Source of the DNA: Falciphora oryzae
Lineage: Eukaryota > Ascomycota > Sordariomycetes > Magnaporthales > Magnaporthaceae
Length of the DNA stretch: 64,000 bases
Direction of reading: 5' to 3'
Assembly (NCBI GenBank): GCA_000733355.1
Contig: JNVV01000001.1
Location: 3,134,278 to 3,198,277 of the forward strand
In this document: positions 1 to 12,129 of the stretch, in pieces
Layout of the letters: each line of letters begins with the position of its first letter
How positions within the stretch are numbered: position 1 is the first letter of the stretch
Program-made: the position numbers and the translations under genes
The notes under the pieces: generated by a model
The model's database searches: none
Seen by the model: only the letters and a program-made list of their open reading frames with translations
Told to the model about the DNA's origin: nothing

Positions 1-1703
1 GGCCTGTGCACGGCGGGAGGGAGGGAGGGGTAGAAGCAAGGACAGCGGGAGCAAAAAGAAGAAGAAAAAAAACAAGAATGAGGGTGTGAGGGAGAAAACC
101 CACGTGGCTGAACAAACGTTTAAGGTTCGAACTCTTGTTTGATCTTGGTAACGGGATGCCGTACGGCGGGAAAAAAGGAGAAGATGAGAAGAAAAAATGA
201 CGCCCGGTGCCGGGATGGCATCCTTCTAGGCGACTTCTTCGGAGGATTCGATGCATGGCGCAGCCCACACCCCCTTCTCCTAGCCCCAAACAAACGACAA
301 CACACAGTACGGGGAGTGCTCAGTCAGTCAAATGAGTAGCGGCTACACGCTCCGTGGCCAAAGGAGGGGGGAACGAGACCGGCATGGCCTGCCTCGCCGG
401 CCGGAGCAATCAGGGCTCGGCGGTGACGATACACACGGGCTGGGAGCGAATGGGAGCTCGGGAGTGACGGCGATGCTACGAAATCTCTCTTGGCAAATGA
501 GAGCTCGCGGGTGACGACGGCCAAGGTAGGCATGCAGAACAACAGACAGCTCGGGGAGTGAACGACGCAGAAAGGCTCGGAATAGCCTTTGAGTCGCTCA
601 CTCCCTCCCTCTCTGTCTCCCCCGCCGCCCCGTCTGTCTGCCTGCCTGCTTTGCCTGCCCGCCCGGCCTCAGCTTGCCGGCGGAAGTTGGCCGCCGTTCG
701 GCTACGTGTTGGTCCTTTTTGGGTGTGTGTGTGGTTTTCGCTCCTACTGGAGGGACCGCCCGTGCGAAGCGAGGCGGCACGGGGAATAACACGCATCTCC
801 AACCCTACCCCCCTCCCCTCTGGCGCAGCGATGCCCGGCCGCACAACAAACGGCGGTGAGACAGATTGAACACCATAGTAGGAACCAAGAGCCAAGAGGT
901 AAGGAGAAAAAAAAGCGCCCACGGCATGGATCCTCGGCAGGCAGTCCGCTTCGAATCCCCCCCGCCCGCTATCAAGTCAGCAGACGGGGAGGAGGGCAGC
1001 AAGCAGGAAGGAATCCTCAGGTTCCGGTTCCTTTCGTCCCTCGGGATCCCCACGGGTAACTGAGGGAAAGCGATGTGTTTCCTTGTGAGGGGGTGATTTA
1101 CGACAAACCCCCACACACACACACGCATTCAAAGACACCACAGACATTTTCACCTCATCTCATCAGCATGGAACCGGGGCGGAGTGCGAAAAAAAAAAAA
1201 AAACCTGGTGCTGGCTTCCGTTGCGTGTTGCAGCTCATCAGCTAGCTCCACATGCCCCATCCTCTTTCCCATCCTCCTCCCTCACCAGCTCCCACGCGAG
1301 CGAGCTCGGAAACGAAGCTAGCCCGACAAGCTAACCCAAGAGAAGGGTACATCTCCGCGGTCTGGGAGCTTGGCGAACCCGACCTGCAGCATGAAGGAGC
1401 TTTCTCTCTTCTCCTTCTGTGTCATCCTTTTCTCTTTCAAACCAATCCCTGGGGTGTTTTGTTTCGTTCTTCCCATGTATATCTACTTCTTTCGATCTAA
1501 CCGCGTTCGACCAACCGTATATCGGGCAATCTGGTGACGCACACGTTCAGAAGTGGGTGCACTAATGGGAAAATGGGACTAAACTACCGACCTAGCCCCT
1601 AGTGGCAAGTTGACGTCACGCCTGCGTGAGGCAGGAGCAGCATGGATGTGTCAGGAGCTAGCAGTAGAGTGGAAGATGAGTGAGGGGGGAGGGGTGGGTT
1701 GAT

Positions 1704-1724
1704 AATAAAATAAAATAAAATAAA
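1704..1724. repeat. TAAAA microsatellite
   Basis: About four tandem units of TAAAA lie within intergenic DNA. No gene context is evident. Confidence 0.8.
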
Positions 1725-3302
1725 CAAGCAGTAAAGGTCATTGTGTGGGTGGTTTGGACTAACATCGAGGTGTCCTGGCTAGCGCAATTGAATTCCATAC
1801 GAGACACCGCAGCAGGTAAGTGCCCGGGAAAATCCCTGTATCAAAGTACACAAGCACAGTGGCGTTTTTGATATTGGACGCCGCGCTTGTTGCAGCTGTT
1901 TCGAGGCCGGGGAGCCCCTGGCCTCGGAGGCGTCCAGGGATCGAGCCATTTCGGGCTTCTTCCCGCTTTGTACGCCCAAGGCCATGTGCGCCTCGTCTCT
2001 TGGCAATCCCTGTCACCAATTGATAAAGGGTTTCTTTCCAACACACCCGCCGGCCATCATCTCGCACTAGCGCTATGAACTTTTTTTTGTTTTTCGCGTG
2101 TTGCATGCAACCACCACCACCACCACCTCACCTGCAAAAACAGGCCTGGGCCAGGACCCTGGCGATGCTGGCCACGAGACGCACGCGGCCGGCTGCTGAA
2201 CCCTGAGGGCATACCACGCGAGATCGACAGCCGTGCCCGATGATAGTGTGGCAAGTGGCGCAAAGCACGGGCACCATGAGCGTCACCAGCCGGGTTTCGG
2301 TACAGTACCTGGACAGATGAAGGAGCGGCCCTTCAAAAAAAAAACAAAAACAAAAAAAACAAGGACAATCCGGGCTCGCCCTGAGCAAGCGGCAGCCAGT
2401 GCCAGAAACTCTTGTGAAGGTCACCGGCGTTCTCGACCGATAATGTCGCCCAATCTCACGCCAACCGAAAGAGGACAAAATGCAGAGAGGCCGAGGCCTG
2501 GATTTCTTTCTGGGTCGGTGCTGATGATCTCGGCCTGCCTGCCAGCAACAGCTGCTGTGCACGCCTCGTGAGCTGGGCGGAAAGCTCCGCAGCCTGCAGC
2601 AAGCATATTCGAGACTAAACGACGTGCATTGCATATGACCTTTTTGTTTGCGAGGTCAGTGTCGCGCGTTCGCGCGAGTGCCGAAGGGGAAAGATTCTAG
2701 AAAGGCTAAAAAAGAAGCGATGGAAGGTGGAAAGGGACGAATTTTGGCTGCACCCAAAGAAGACCGGGATCGGCGGTCTTGACACGGCGACGGCATGCCA
2801 CCACCTGCAAGGGGGAACAAAGATGCGGCGGCAAGGAGGGGGCGATTCTCTGTCAATGCCACATGTCTCGTTGGGCAGAGTTTTTGGCCCAATCGCCCCC
2901 TCCCCCTCGGAATCGCGAAGCGGCGGGCCGTGTGAGCGCCCGCCCTCCCACGCCGTGGCGCACATGGGAGGCACGCCGATCTCAGATGCAACGCGATCGA
3001 GCTGGCGCAGAAACGTCGAGGGCCGACACCTCGCATCGCGGCGTGCGTCTGTTTGTGTTTCCTCTGGCTGAAACCAAACCTCGTTTGCGGTCGCAGCGAA
3101 GGCGTCGAGCCAGAGTCATACGGCCGGGACTCCCGCATCAACAAACGTGTCCCGGGGCCGTCGGACCGAGGACCTCGCCTGGCGGCCGAGCTCCGGAGGC
3201 GCTTTGGCCCTTGGGCAGCAGCTAGACTTTGTCACCCAAGGTTTTGGTGGGTGCGTCGTGCGTGGTTGAAACCACGTCAGGCGATGAAAAAGCAAGCAGA
3301 CC

Positions 3303-3326
3303 GGCAGGCAGGCAGGCAGGCAGGCA
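3303..3326. repeat. GGCA microsatellite, six units
   Basis: Six perfect tandem GGCA units are followed by imperfect copies. The repeat makes repetitive Gln/Ala/Gly/Arg peptides in overlapping frames, which explains why long but meaningless open frames appear here. Confidence 0.85.
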
Positions 3327-4884
3327 CGCGGGCAGGCAAATCGACGAGAGGCCTGTGGCCTGTTTGCCTTTGCTTGCCCGCCCCGGTCGGTTCCTGTCGG
3401 CCGGCGTCCGCATCCACCAGACCGCCTCCGTGGCCAGGCCGCCGCAGCCGCAGCCGCAGTTCCCTCTGACCACCCCTGTGTCTCGCGTCGCGTTTCGTGC
3501 CGGAAGGCGCGGGCGTATCGAGAAATTGGAGGGTTGGGGTAGCGCTGGCACTAAAGGCAGGTTTTGCCGACGGCAAGGGGGCAGCGCATCGGGGTCGCGT
3601 ATTGGCGCGTATCGAGCGGTGAAAACCCCCAGCCCGGGGAGGCTAGCGGCCCGAGCTCTGGGGGCAGGCAAAAACATTGCAGTTGCGCCAGCTGGGCCGC
3701 CGCAGGGCACGACAGGGTCAGAGATTGCGATGCGTTGTCGTGCATTCAGGTGATCTCTGCTGCCAGGCGTGTGCAGATGTCGACATAATGGAGGCCGGCT
3801 AGGGCGTCTTTGTCGGGCGGTGAGCGCCCAAAACTGGAATGGCAGCGGCGTTCGCCAATCTCCGTCCACGCCGGTGATGTGTCGGGCGATTACAGACGCC
3901 ACACGCCTCTCCCGAGCGGGATCTCTCCGCGCACTTGCTTCTTGGTGGCGCTAGCTAACCGAGGCTGCGAGGTGCAGGCAAGCGCCAGCACAGCGCAGCA
4001 CTCGGCCGAGACAGGCCTCTCATGTGCGCGAAAAGCAGACATCGGTGAGGGCGGCGGGCTAGCGCTAGCCGCGCTCGCCATGTTGTCAGGGCACCATCTC
4101 CGAGACTCTGTGTCTTGTCTGGAAGGCTCTCGGAGAGGCACTGATCAATGGAGGGTTCCCGTCCTTGACTGAATATGAGATGCGTGTCCTCGGCCCAAAT
4201 TGGTAGGCATCCTTCAATTCGCCTAGAGGCAGCCAGCGTGCAACGGTATGGAATAGGTTGGGCAACCGAGCATTTCTTCCTTCGGGGCGCCTGGCCGCGG
4301 TTGTCGATCTGTAGGAGGATACTTGCATGTATGCTAGGCGGGGGGGTAGGTAGGCCAGAATAAAAACAGGGCCATGGAGCGGCGAGAGGGAGGCTGTATG
4401 GATGCATGAACTGCATAGAAAAAAAAAAGAATCCAACAAGGCGGTCGGTTCCTTTTGTGACTACCGATGGCTGGCACAGCCTGTCGGTCGCTCTTGCCTT
4501 GTCGTCGTCTTGGGGTGGGGTTTTGAGGCGCAGGGCTGAACGAATGTGTGACAAGAAAGGACAAATCAAGCGCCCTTCTCAGCACCGCGTGCTCGAGATG
4601 GAAGCTGTGATTCGCCCAGCCGCCCGGCTGCAGCGCTCCTCCCAATATTCATCCTCCAGCAGCCACTTCGCTCCGGATCCCTTCCGCGGCCGGGCAAGCA
4701 GTGCGTCGCGTGCCCCTAAATCGCGGCGCGAGCAGGATGTGGTCACCGAAGGGGTGCCACAATGGACCATTGATGGAGGTCGGCGGCGCCCGAGGTTGCG
4801 CACAGCCTTGCCCACCGAGACGACAGACCGAGGCAGGCTGTGTTCAAGTGGCCACGGCTGGCGAGGATCAGCGACCTGCAGATG

Positions 4885-4894
4885 GATAAATAAG
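4885..4894 (+). promoter_or_regulatory. TATA-like element upstream of the CorA-like gene
   Basis: GATAAATAAG lies about 120 bp before the ATG at 5014. The spacing suits a fungal core promoter, but this rests on sequence resemblance only. Confidence 0.3.
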
Positions 4895-5013
4895 CGGATT
4901 CGCGGTGTGGCTTTCTGCCTCACAGTCTCCCGAGTTGGTGTCGTGTGTCCCTTCGTCTTCTGTCGTTTCGTATCGCCTCTCCCTTCGGCTTCGGGTGCCC
5001 TCCAATTTCCAGC

Positions 5014-7125
5014 ATGTTCCATGTGGCCGGGACGGAGAAGAAGGGCATCCCGCCTCCGCCGCCTCCTGCGCAGAGGTGGCTTGCCGGAGACACCAGCTAC
5101 CAGCGGCTCACAAGCCTGCTCTGCGCCTCTGACCCTCGGCTCAGCAGCCGGGATCCCAAGGCAACCATTCAGAAGATACCCTGGTGAGTTATAGCCGGCT
5201 CTCTAGAGTCCAGCAAGGTAGCGTGGCGCAGCCTGAAACTGACCCTCATGTGCCGCAGGGATGACTCTGGGGTCCGAACCCTGACGATGAGGCTGGGCGC
5301 GGACAACAGGTTCGGCGATGAGGCCGAGCTCACGGACCCGGCCGACATGGCCGCCCGACTGGCTAAGCACGCATCGGAGCCCGGGAGGCGGACGGTGTGG
5401 ATGGTCGAGGGCCTCGGCCCCGCCGTCGTGGCCCTCTTCGGCGACCACTTCGGCCTGCACCCGTCCATGTTTGTGGAGCAGGAGCGCGTCGTGGTCATGA
5501 GCAAGAAGCCCGACGGCGAGAGCGACGGCCTCCCTCTGCCCTCGGCCCTGCGCACCCGGGACCACATGTGCCTGAAGTACTTCGAGGTCATGTGCATCGA
5601 CCGTCGTCCCACCAGCTTCAGGCTGGTGTGCGGCGACACTGGCCGCCACATCGGAGTCTCGCGCGACGACGGCGTCTTCAACGAGGCCATCGTGGTCAGA
5701 CGCAAGGCTACTTTCTGGAGCAGGAAGAATGAAGACGATGGCTGGGATTGTGGGCCCAACTCCTATTTTCACTGCCTGTTTTGAGGCGCCCTCCATAGAA
5801 GGCGCCGTGGCTAACCGGCATAACGACCAGGCCTGATACTATGCGATCCCCCCGTCAGGCGTGTCCGCACGGGGGAGGAGTACAAGGACGAATACACCGT
5901 CAAGACAGAGCCATACCAGGGTGGCTACGTCGACTTCGTCCCCCATCCGCCGGCGCCGCAGCTCGCCGACCGCCAGCGGAGCCACCAGGGCCCGCCTCGG
6001 ACCAGCATGCTCGACGACCTGGCCTTCTACCTCCGCGAGCACGCGGGGCCCCTGGCGCTGCCCCCGCCAGGCGAGGAGGCGGGGGGCGGCGACGTGGCCG
6101 CGGACCCGGACGCGGTGGTGGGCAGCTTCGTGCGCAAGATCGTGGCGTCGCACTACTTGCGGCAGGCCGAGCACCTCCGGGCCGTGCTGTCGCAGAACCA
6201 GCGCGCGCTGAGCCGCAAGATCGACCTCTCGTCGCTGCCCATGGACAAGGTCGAGGACCTCTGGAGCGACACGCAGGCCTGGGAGCGCCGCACGGCCGAG
6301 TACTGCGAGGACCTCGAGGCCATCATGATGCAGCTCGGCATCCCGCTCGAGCAGCCCGACCTCTCGTCGCCCACGACCGGGTCCTGGATGAACCCGGCGT
6401 CGGGCGCGAACTCGCCCTATGCCGGCATCGGCGGCGGCGGTGGCAGATCCGGTGGCAGCTGCTCGAGGCGGCCGCGGAGCGGCACCAACGACACGATGGC
6501 GGGAGGTAGCTTGGGTGGTGACGACGACGCCTTGAGCACGGGCAGGGAAACAGGTAGCCGCCGGGCTCGCCGCCTCTTGCAGGCCGCACACTCAAGGCGG
6601 CAGCGGGAGCTGTTCCGGTGGCTGGACCCGACTCTGGATTTCCAGTTCCTGTACCTCCGGTTCTCGGAGCTCCGACGACGAGTCGAGTGCATGAACGGCG
6701 CCGTGACGGGCCTGGCCTCCATCACGGGGAACCGGCAGGCACACAAGGAGCAACAGCTCGCTCTCGAGACGGCGCGGCGCAGCATGCGTGAGACGAACCG
6801 AACCAAGGCCGTCACGCTGGTGGGCCTCGTCTTCATCCCCCTCGCTTACGTGTCTTCGCTGTTCAGCATGACGGACTCGTACGCGCCGGGCGGCAGGGAC
6901 TTTCCGATATACTGGATCGTCGCGCTGCCGCTTATCATCCTCGTTTTAAGCATGTACTATGTCCTGGATCTGGGGTACACTGACGACGACAACGAAGGGA
7001 ACGGCTCGACCTGGTCGCTCAAGGTCTTCCTCGCCGCCATGAAGATAAAGCTGCGTTGGCCCCGGCGGGAGGCTGGACTTGAGGGCGCAATGCCGGTGTG
7101 GGAAGGGAAAATATTGGGCAGCTGA
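5014..7125 (+). CDS. CorA-like divalent-cation transporter family protein
   Basis: Three exons (5014-5183, 5259-5777, 5859-7125) join in phase to give 651 aa. The ATG at 5014 is the first in frame; upstream in-frame codons offer only GTG. The protein has the fungal CorA-like layout: a large cytosolic N-terminal region and a long helical stretch. Two closely spaced C-terminal membrane helices follow at about residues 547-569 and 580-601, joined by a short loop. CorA proteins normally carry Gly-Met-Asn at the end of helix 1; here the equivalent is Phe-Ser-Met-Thr-Asp, so selectivity may differ. The second intron (81 bp, donor GTTTTG) is non-consensus and was chosen because it alone keeps frame. 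The gene is tail to tail with the 2EXR-like gene. The family call is good; the transported ion is unknown. Confidence 0.8.
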
Positions 7126-7436
7126 CAGAAGACCATAATTTGACCAAACGATTTCCCTCGCCGGTTCCGATCGAATGATATTGCTTTCCTCTTTGTTTCG
7201 CTCATTTAACTTTTCGCTGCCGCCATCGTTGCCTCGTGTTATCCAATAGGATTCCCATCCAACCAACAGCTGTGCTAGTGCTCGTGGAATAGTGCCGCCG
7301 ATTGAACCACAACATCCCCTTGAGTGCCATTGAGGCGCCAGCCTGCAGATCTTCCCTCTTGGCCAACCCCGTATTTGATCAGGGGTAAATCCAGGAATCC
7401 TTTCCTATTTGGGTCTCTGGCACCTCAACGGGGGGG
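7126..7436. other. Convergent intergenic spacer
   Basis: These 311 bp separate the stop codons of the CorA-like gene (+) and the 2EXR-like gene (-). They should hold both 3' ends. I see no further gene. Confidence 0.6.
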
Positions 7437-8413
7437 CTACAGGGGGTACGCCCATCGCCGATCCTCCTTGACCGAGCGACACCCCCACGGCATCTCCACC
7501 ATCTCCCGGCCCAGGAGTTTGTAGCTCGGCGCCTTTTTGCCGCGCATCGTAAAGAACAGGTCCAGGCGGGACAGCCAGATGCTCTCGGGCAAGGACGGGG
7601 CGGCCACGGACAGAGCAACGCGTGCCGCGTTGAGGGCGAGCGCCGCGCGGGCGGCGCCGTCGGGCCCCGCCAGCAGCCTGGCCTGCCTGAGAACGACGGT
7701 GGCGAGGCCGTCGCACCGGCGGGCCAGCTCGAGGATGCAACCGCGCAGCTCCTCGGCCTCGGGCGAGTCCCTGTGGACGAGGGCGAAGCCGTACGCCTCG
7801 AGCACGATGTGCCGCACGTGCCGGAGCCACGGGGCCGCCAGGAGGCGCTCCATGTGGCGGTCGTCCATGGACACGCAGAGCAGCGTCTCGCTGTGGATCT
7901 GGCGCACGCTGCGCTCCAGCTGGGCGTTGTGGTCCAGGAGCCGCTGGTGGCGGTCGGGCCCGCCACCGCCGCTGTCTGGTGCTGCTGCTCCCGGGGGAGA
8001 CCGGCCAGTCGTCTCCGGGCCTGTGCTGGGGTCTATCGTATGTGTGACTGGCGCCAACCGCTTGCTCCTCTTGATGTCGTTCAGCGCCTCGGCGGCAAGC
8101 CGGCAGGAGAGCGCGACGTTTAGGAAGTCGGCGTGTACCAACTCCCCTGAGATCTTCTGAGTATTCTATGGTGGCGGATTACGTGGTCAGCGTTTGGTCG
8201 ACTAAGATGATTGGCACTATAGGATAAGCACAGGAGCTGTGGGAAGCAAAATGGGCTGTGCCAACTTACGTTTGAGAGTGACATAATATTCACGTCCACC
8301 AACATGGCACGACGGAAAATATCAAGCTGGAGTTTCGCAGGGAGTCCCGTAAATCGAAACAGGCACTGGCCGTTAGGCTCTGGTTGAGGCGTTGTGAGCT
8401 CTGTGTCGGCCAT
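7437..8413 (-). CDS. 2EXR-like domain hypothetical protein
   Basis: Two exons read on the minus strand (8413-8270, then 8156-7437), joined by an intron with a GTAAGT donor and a CAG acceptor, give 287 aa. Near the N-terminus the pattern Phe-x-Gly-Leu-Pro-x-Lys-Leu-Gln-Leu-x-Ile-Phe-Arg-Arg-Ala resembles the fungal 2EXR domain, which usually reads 'F..LP.ELR..IWR.A'. Exon 2 contains a Cys-Arg-x-Ala-Ala-Glu-Ala-Leu stretch typical of the second half of that domain. The remainder is helical with no motif I recognise. 2EXR proteins form large families of unknown function in filamentous ascomycetes. The open frame and splice sites support a real gene; the domain assignment is tentative. Confidence 0.7.
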
Positions 8414-8807
8414 CGTTTCGCAAACTTTCCAAAGGCGTGATACCCCGATGGGTCTAGGGTGGATGTAGGGTGGGTGTGTTAGGATTACAATTGTTTGGCG
8501 GTTAGCTGCTGGTTTGCTGTACTATAACGACGAGACGACTGTCCTCGAATATCTCGCAGAGATTGGGGATGTGAAGCGATGAGTAGGTGGAGAGGATGTC
8601 AACCGGAGATAGGGGACGAGGCTGAGAGACGGAGGTAGTTGGTTACAAAGGAAAGCTAGTGCAGTGACCACAAATAAACGGCACTTGTCAATCTTTCTCC
8701 ACTTTGTTTCTCCGGCAGACAAATAGCCTCCCTTCTGATGTTATCTGCAGCCTGTCGGCCCCAGCCTATTGTATTGTGGCCCAGGTTTCATCCCATCTTG
8801 TAGCTTG
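8414..8807. other. Spacer between 2EXR-like gene and MFS gene
   Basis: Both flanking genes are on the minus strand, so this holds the promoter and leader of the 2EXR-like gene and the 3' end of the MFS gene. No other feature is seen. Confidence 0.55.
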
Positions 8808-10959
8808 TCACTCATCCTCGTCACCCTCAAGCCAGACCTCGTGGCCGTTACCCTCGCGGACCCAGAAACTCGCAACCAGCGTACAGATAGCCACACAGCT
8901 GAGCCCCCACCAAACGGCGCCGACAACGCCCTTTTCGAGCCCAACGCCGTAAATAATGCCGCCGATATAAGGGCCTATTGTGCGTGCAGCCGAGCTCGCC
9001 GTCTGGCCAATACCGTGCACCGTGCCTAGGACACTGGGGTGCGGTGAGCAGTTGTTGACGAGGATCGTTTGCGCCGGCAGGGCAAAGGTCCGCCCCAGGA
9101 CTTGGCAGAGGAGAACCACGCTGATGGAAAGCCATACCAGGGCGCCGGATTTTTCGTGCGGCGGAGGGCTGGCGCTCGGAACGATGCTGAGGAACGGGAC
9201 GGCAAAGTAGGCGATTGGGAAGCATACGAGAAATATGCGCCACGATTTTATGGTTCCGAGCTTCCCAGACAGCCACGGGTAGAGTACCAGCTGCAGCGCG
9301 ATGCCTATCGTCCCCAGAGTCGTCATCGCCGTCCCGACCGACCGGGCCGAAAGCCCGACGCCGCCAGTGAAAAAGAAGGGCAGCTGGCGGGGCAGGACGT
9401 CGGGGGATTTGAGCGGTTGGGACGGGTCGTACACGGGAGTGGACAAAAAGATAGGCCACAGCGAGTTGAACGAGCCGATATGGAAGGCAAGGAAGAAGTG
9501 CGCCACGAGCGTGAAGACGACGTTGCGCGTAAAGATGCGGCGGAATGGCAAGCGCTGTGTGTATCTCGCGCCTCGCCGCTTTGGGGCGTCGTCCAGCGAG
9601 GAGCGGCGGCTGGACGACGGGCTTATTTCGATAGTATCGATACTTCCATCCCTAGAAGAGAACTCCCGCTGCTCCAGCCTCGAGTACTTGCCTCCTTTCT
9701 CACCCCTCTTAAGACAGCTCGACTTGAAGAGGCGCGCGAGTTTCTTGCCCAGCTCAATGCCGTAGTCCCGCTTGTCAAGGCGAGCATCCAGTGTCTGTTC
9801 GGGTAACGTCAGCCATCCGGGAACACGGGAAAACAGAATCGTTTCAGGCGTATTACCTCTTCTAGACAAAGCCAGGCGGAAAGTAGACCGCAGAGTAGAA
9901 TAAAGGCAGAGACGATATTGGGTGGGGCAAAGGGGTATTTGACGAAAAAGTTGATGCGCCCGAAGACATCAGGATAGCTGTCGGCAAGGTCGGCAAGCTG
10001 GCCTCCGAGCATGGGGCCAATGATTGTCCCAATGTTGAAGGTCAAAGGGAGCAGGAGAAACGCTCTGGACTGATACCTGTCACACGATCCACGTGAGCAC
10101 ACCGTCGCGTGATCAGAGTAGGAGGGATGCACACTTACTTCTTTTCGTACACAGTCTCGCTGATCCTTGAAGCGTGGAAAGCTACGTCAGCAACATAGCA
10201 TGGGTAGTAGGTCCTGCGGCGGGTAATTGTCATTCCAACGCGACTTACATGGTCCTCAAAACGCCAACGTTCCCATTTGTTATACCACCTAAAACGCGGA
10301 AGAAAAGAGCTTGTTGGAATGTCGTGGAGAAGCCGTAGCCAATGGTGGAAATTACTAACAGGGTTGGTCAGCAGGTGTCTGCACGCAAGCAGGGGAGTCT
10401 GAGAGAACACGCACAGGTTCCAAAGAGGCCGCAGAGGATAACCCTCTTGCGACCGAACCGGCTTGAGTCGGCAGCCCTGCCCCAAGCCATGGCCGTGAGG
10501 AACTGAGCTCCGGTAAAGCTGGCCTGGAGGATACCGGCCTTGCCCGAAATCTCGGCGGCCGACTGCGACGGGTCGAACCATTTGAGTTGATAGAACAGAT
10601 ACGACTATGAGATCATATGTCAGTTTTTTCTCTTCCAGAAGCTGGCATATAGTACACTCCCTTCCTACCTGGAGTGAAGTCTGAGCCAAGGGCTCGGCGA
10701 GCCTCGCCAGAACAATGACAACAAGCTGGCCCTTCCTGGGCAGGTCCTTCCAGCTCACGGGAGGGCTGTGTGCGGCCGCCTTTGACTTTGTGGTGCCATT
10801 ACTGCGGACTCTGGCTATAGGAAGTTGGTCAGCAGGCAGCAGCGGCTGCTCGGCGATGACATCGTCCGGGTCAAACCGCGCTTCCTCCGAGTCGACCGTA
10901 AAGGAGCCGTAGCTGGGCACGCCCGGTGCTGCTCCGCGGCCGTTATGGGTCTGGGCCAT
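8808..10959 (-). CDS. MFS transporter (DHA1-type, multidrug/ZIFL-like)
   Basis: Six exons on the minus strand (10959-10669, 10604-10415, 10354-10249, 10165-10139, 10076-9857, 9794-8808) close exactly in phase to give 606 aa. The ATG at 10959 follows an in-frame GTG that was not used. About 95 cytosolic residues precede the first helix. The cytosolic loop 2-3 carries the MFS signature GRAADSSRFGRKR at about residues 139-151. A long polar Ser/Arg-rich loop separates the two six-helix halves, and about 12 helices can be drawn. The layout matches fungal major facilitators annotated as multidrug-resistance or zinc-induced-facilitator-like; the substrate is unknown. Exon 4 is only 27 nt long. It is needed to join two recognisable MFS segments (LRTM and ISETVYEKKYQSRAF). 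Confidence 0.9.
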
Positions 10960-12129
10960 GTTGCGACTACTGCGTAGCTTGAAGTCTGGGCCATGAGACG
11001 AGGTAGTGTTCACCCCGGAAGACGAGCAGCGGTGAAGGGTTCTGCGTATGGATTGAGATTCTGAGAAGAGCGCAGGGGTTGCGCACTTGGCGAGTGAGAG
11101 TGGGGAAAAGCGAGAGACAGAAAAGAAAAAGAATGCATAAAACTATAGTGACTATTGAGGCCAAAAAAGCCAGAGTGAGTGCCGTCTCTCCGATGATCGG
11201 GAGGTCGGCTGGAGGTGTGGACTGAAGCTTGCGCAGCCGTTGATGCTGATCAAGAGCAGGTGCGGGTGGAAAAGAGCACCTTCCCCGGAGCCCGGATTGT
11301 ATTTACCGGGTTTGAAAAAATCAAGAAAAGAAAATTGAAGATGGACTGCTGACCCGAGGATGTGTCTCGATTCAGTCCACGGCTCGGCAAGGGCCAAACC
11401 GGAGAGGGAAAAACGCCACCCAGGATGATCCGGCTCACTTGAGACTCCATTTGCACTTGACCGTCACAGGGCCGGTGGGAATTCGCTAGGTGTGCGGTGG
11501 CTGGGTTGGATGACGCCTCAACAAGGATTCTGCAATCAATGGAGACCGCTGGGCAGGCGCGTCAACTAGGCCCGGACATAAGCATTTCGATGCTCATCGG
11601 GCCGCCGGGTGGGTACGGTGTCGGAAAAACGGTGAGTGACGGAATCAGGGTGCCCCATGTCAGCCTACAATCTGTGCATGCATTCGATCCGCGCCTTCTT
11701 TGCACGATACAGGTTGGCTGGGATGGGTTGAGATGGCTTCAAACGCTACTGAGACTCTTGTACACGGTGCTTTGCTGAGGGTGCAAGGAAAGGCCTCTTC
11801 TGCCAACCAAGCGAACCGACAGCCACAAGAGATTACACCACGAATAAAAATTATGAAAGAGCTCGAAAGGAAGGTTTTCCCGTACTCCCCCATCCAGGCT
11901 GGGCCTGTCATGCAGCAGAAGGACGCCGAGGGAGAAAGATCCAGAATCCAGGATGGGCCGCGGGAGGAAGCAGAAGATAAAAGATTGACAACCTAAAGGC
12001 CATACCATCCGCCTGCCCTCCAGCACGCTGTCGCGCTCGCCTGATTGGTGCTGGTCGAGAATATGGTTCGCCTGTGTCGCTCATATTGGTCAGCCTCTTG
12101 GTTCAGGTGAGTTTCCATTGCCAGCGGTT
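10960..12129. other. Intergenic, no supported gene
   Basis: This 1.17 kb contains the promoter side of the MFS gene and the 3' side of the secreted-protein gene. Short frames are present (for example 11497-11778 on +), but they have no conserved features. Confidence 0.5.

Larger units (their letters stand above)
1..5013. other. Gene-free region, 5 kb
   Basis: I find no coding region here that shows conserved motifs or consistent splice structure. Open frames on both strands are short and low in complexity (Arg/Pro/Ser-rich), and they overlap one another antisense, as expected in GC-rich non-coding fungal DNA. The stretch holds a 15-A run at 1189-1203, a TAAAA repeat near 1704, a GGCA repeat near 3303 and several purine- or pyrimidine-rich runs. 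The last few hundred bases should contain the promoter and leader of the CorA-like gene. Confidence 0.6.

Noticed and set aside
120..140. GGTTCGAACTC resembling a tRNA B box
   Set aside because: No A box, acceptor stem or cloverleaf can be built around it.
3303..3330. GGCA repeat considered as a CRISPR-like or regulatory array
   Set aside because: It is a simple microsatellite without spacers.
4406..5194. 262-codon frame on the plus strand
   Set aside because: It overlaps the start of the CorA-like gene in another frame, is basic and low in complexity, and shows no conserved motif.
5203..5796. 197-codon frames on the minus strand
   Set aside because: They are antisense to exon 2 of the CorA-like gene, whose frame and splice sites are well supported.
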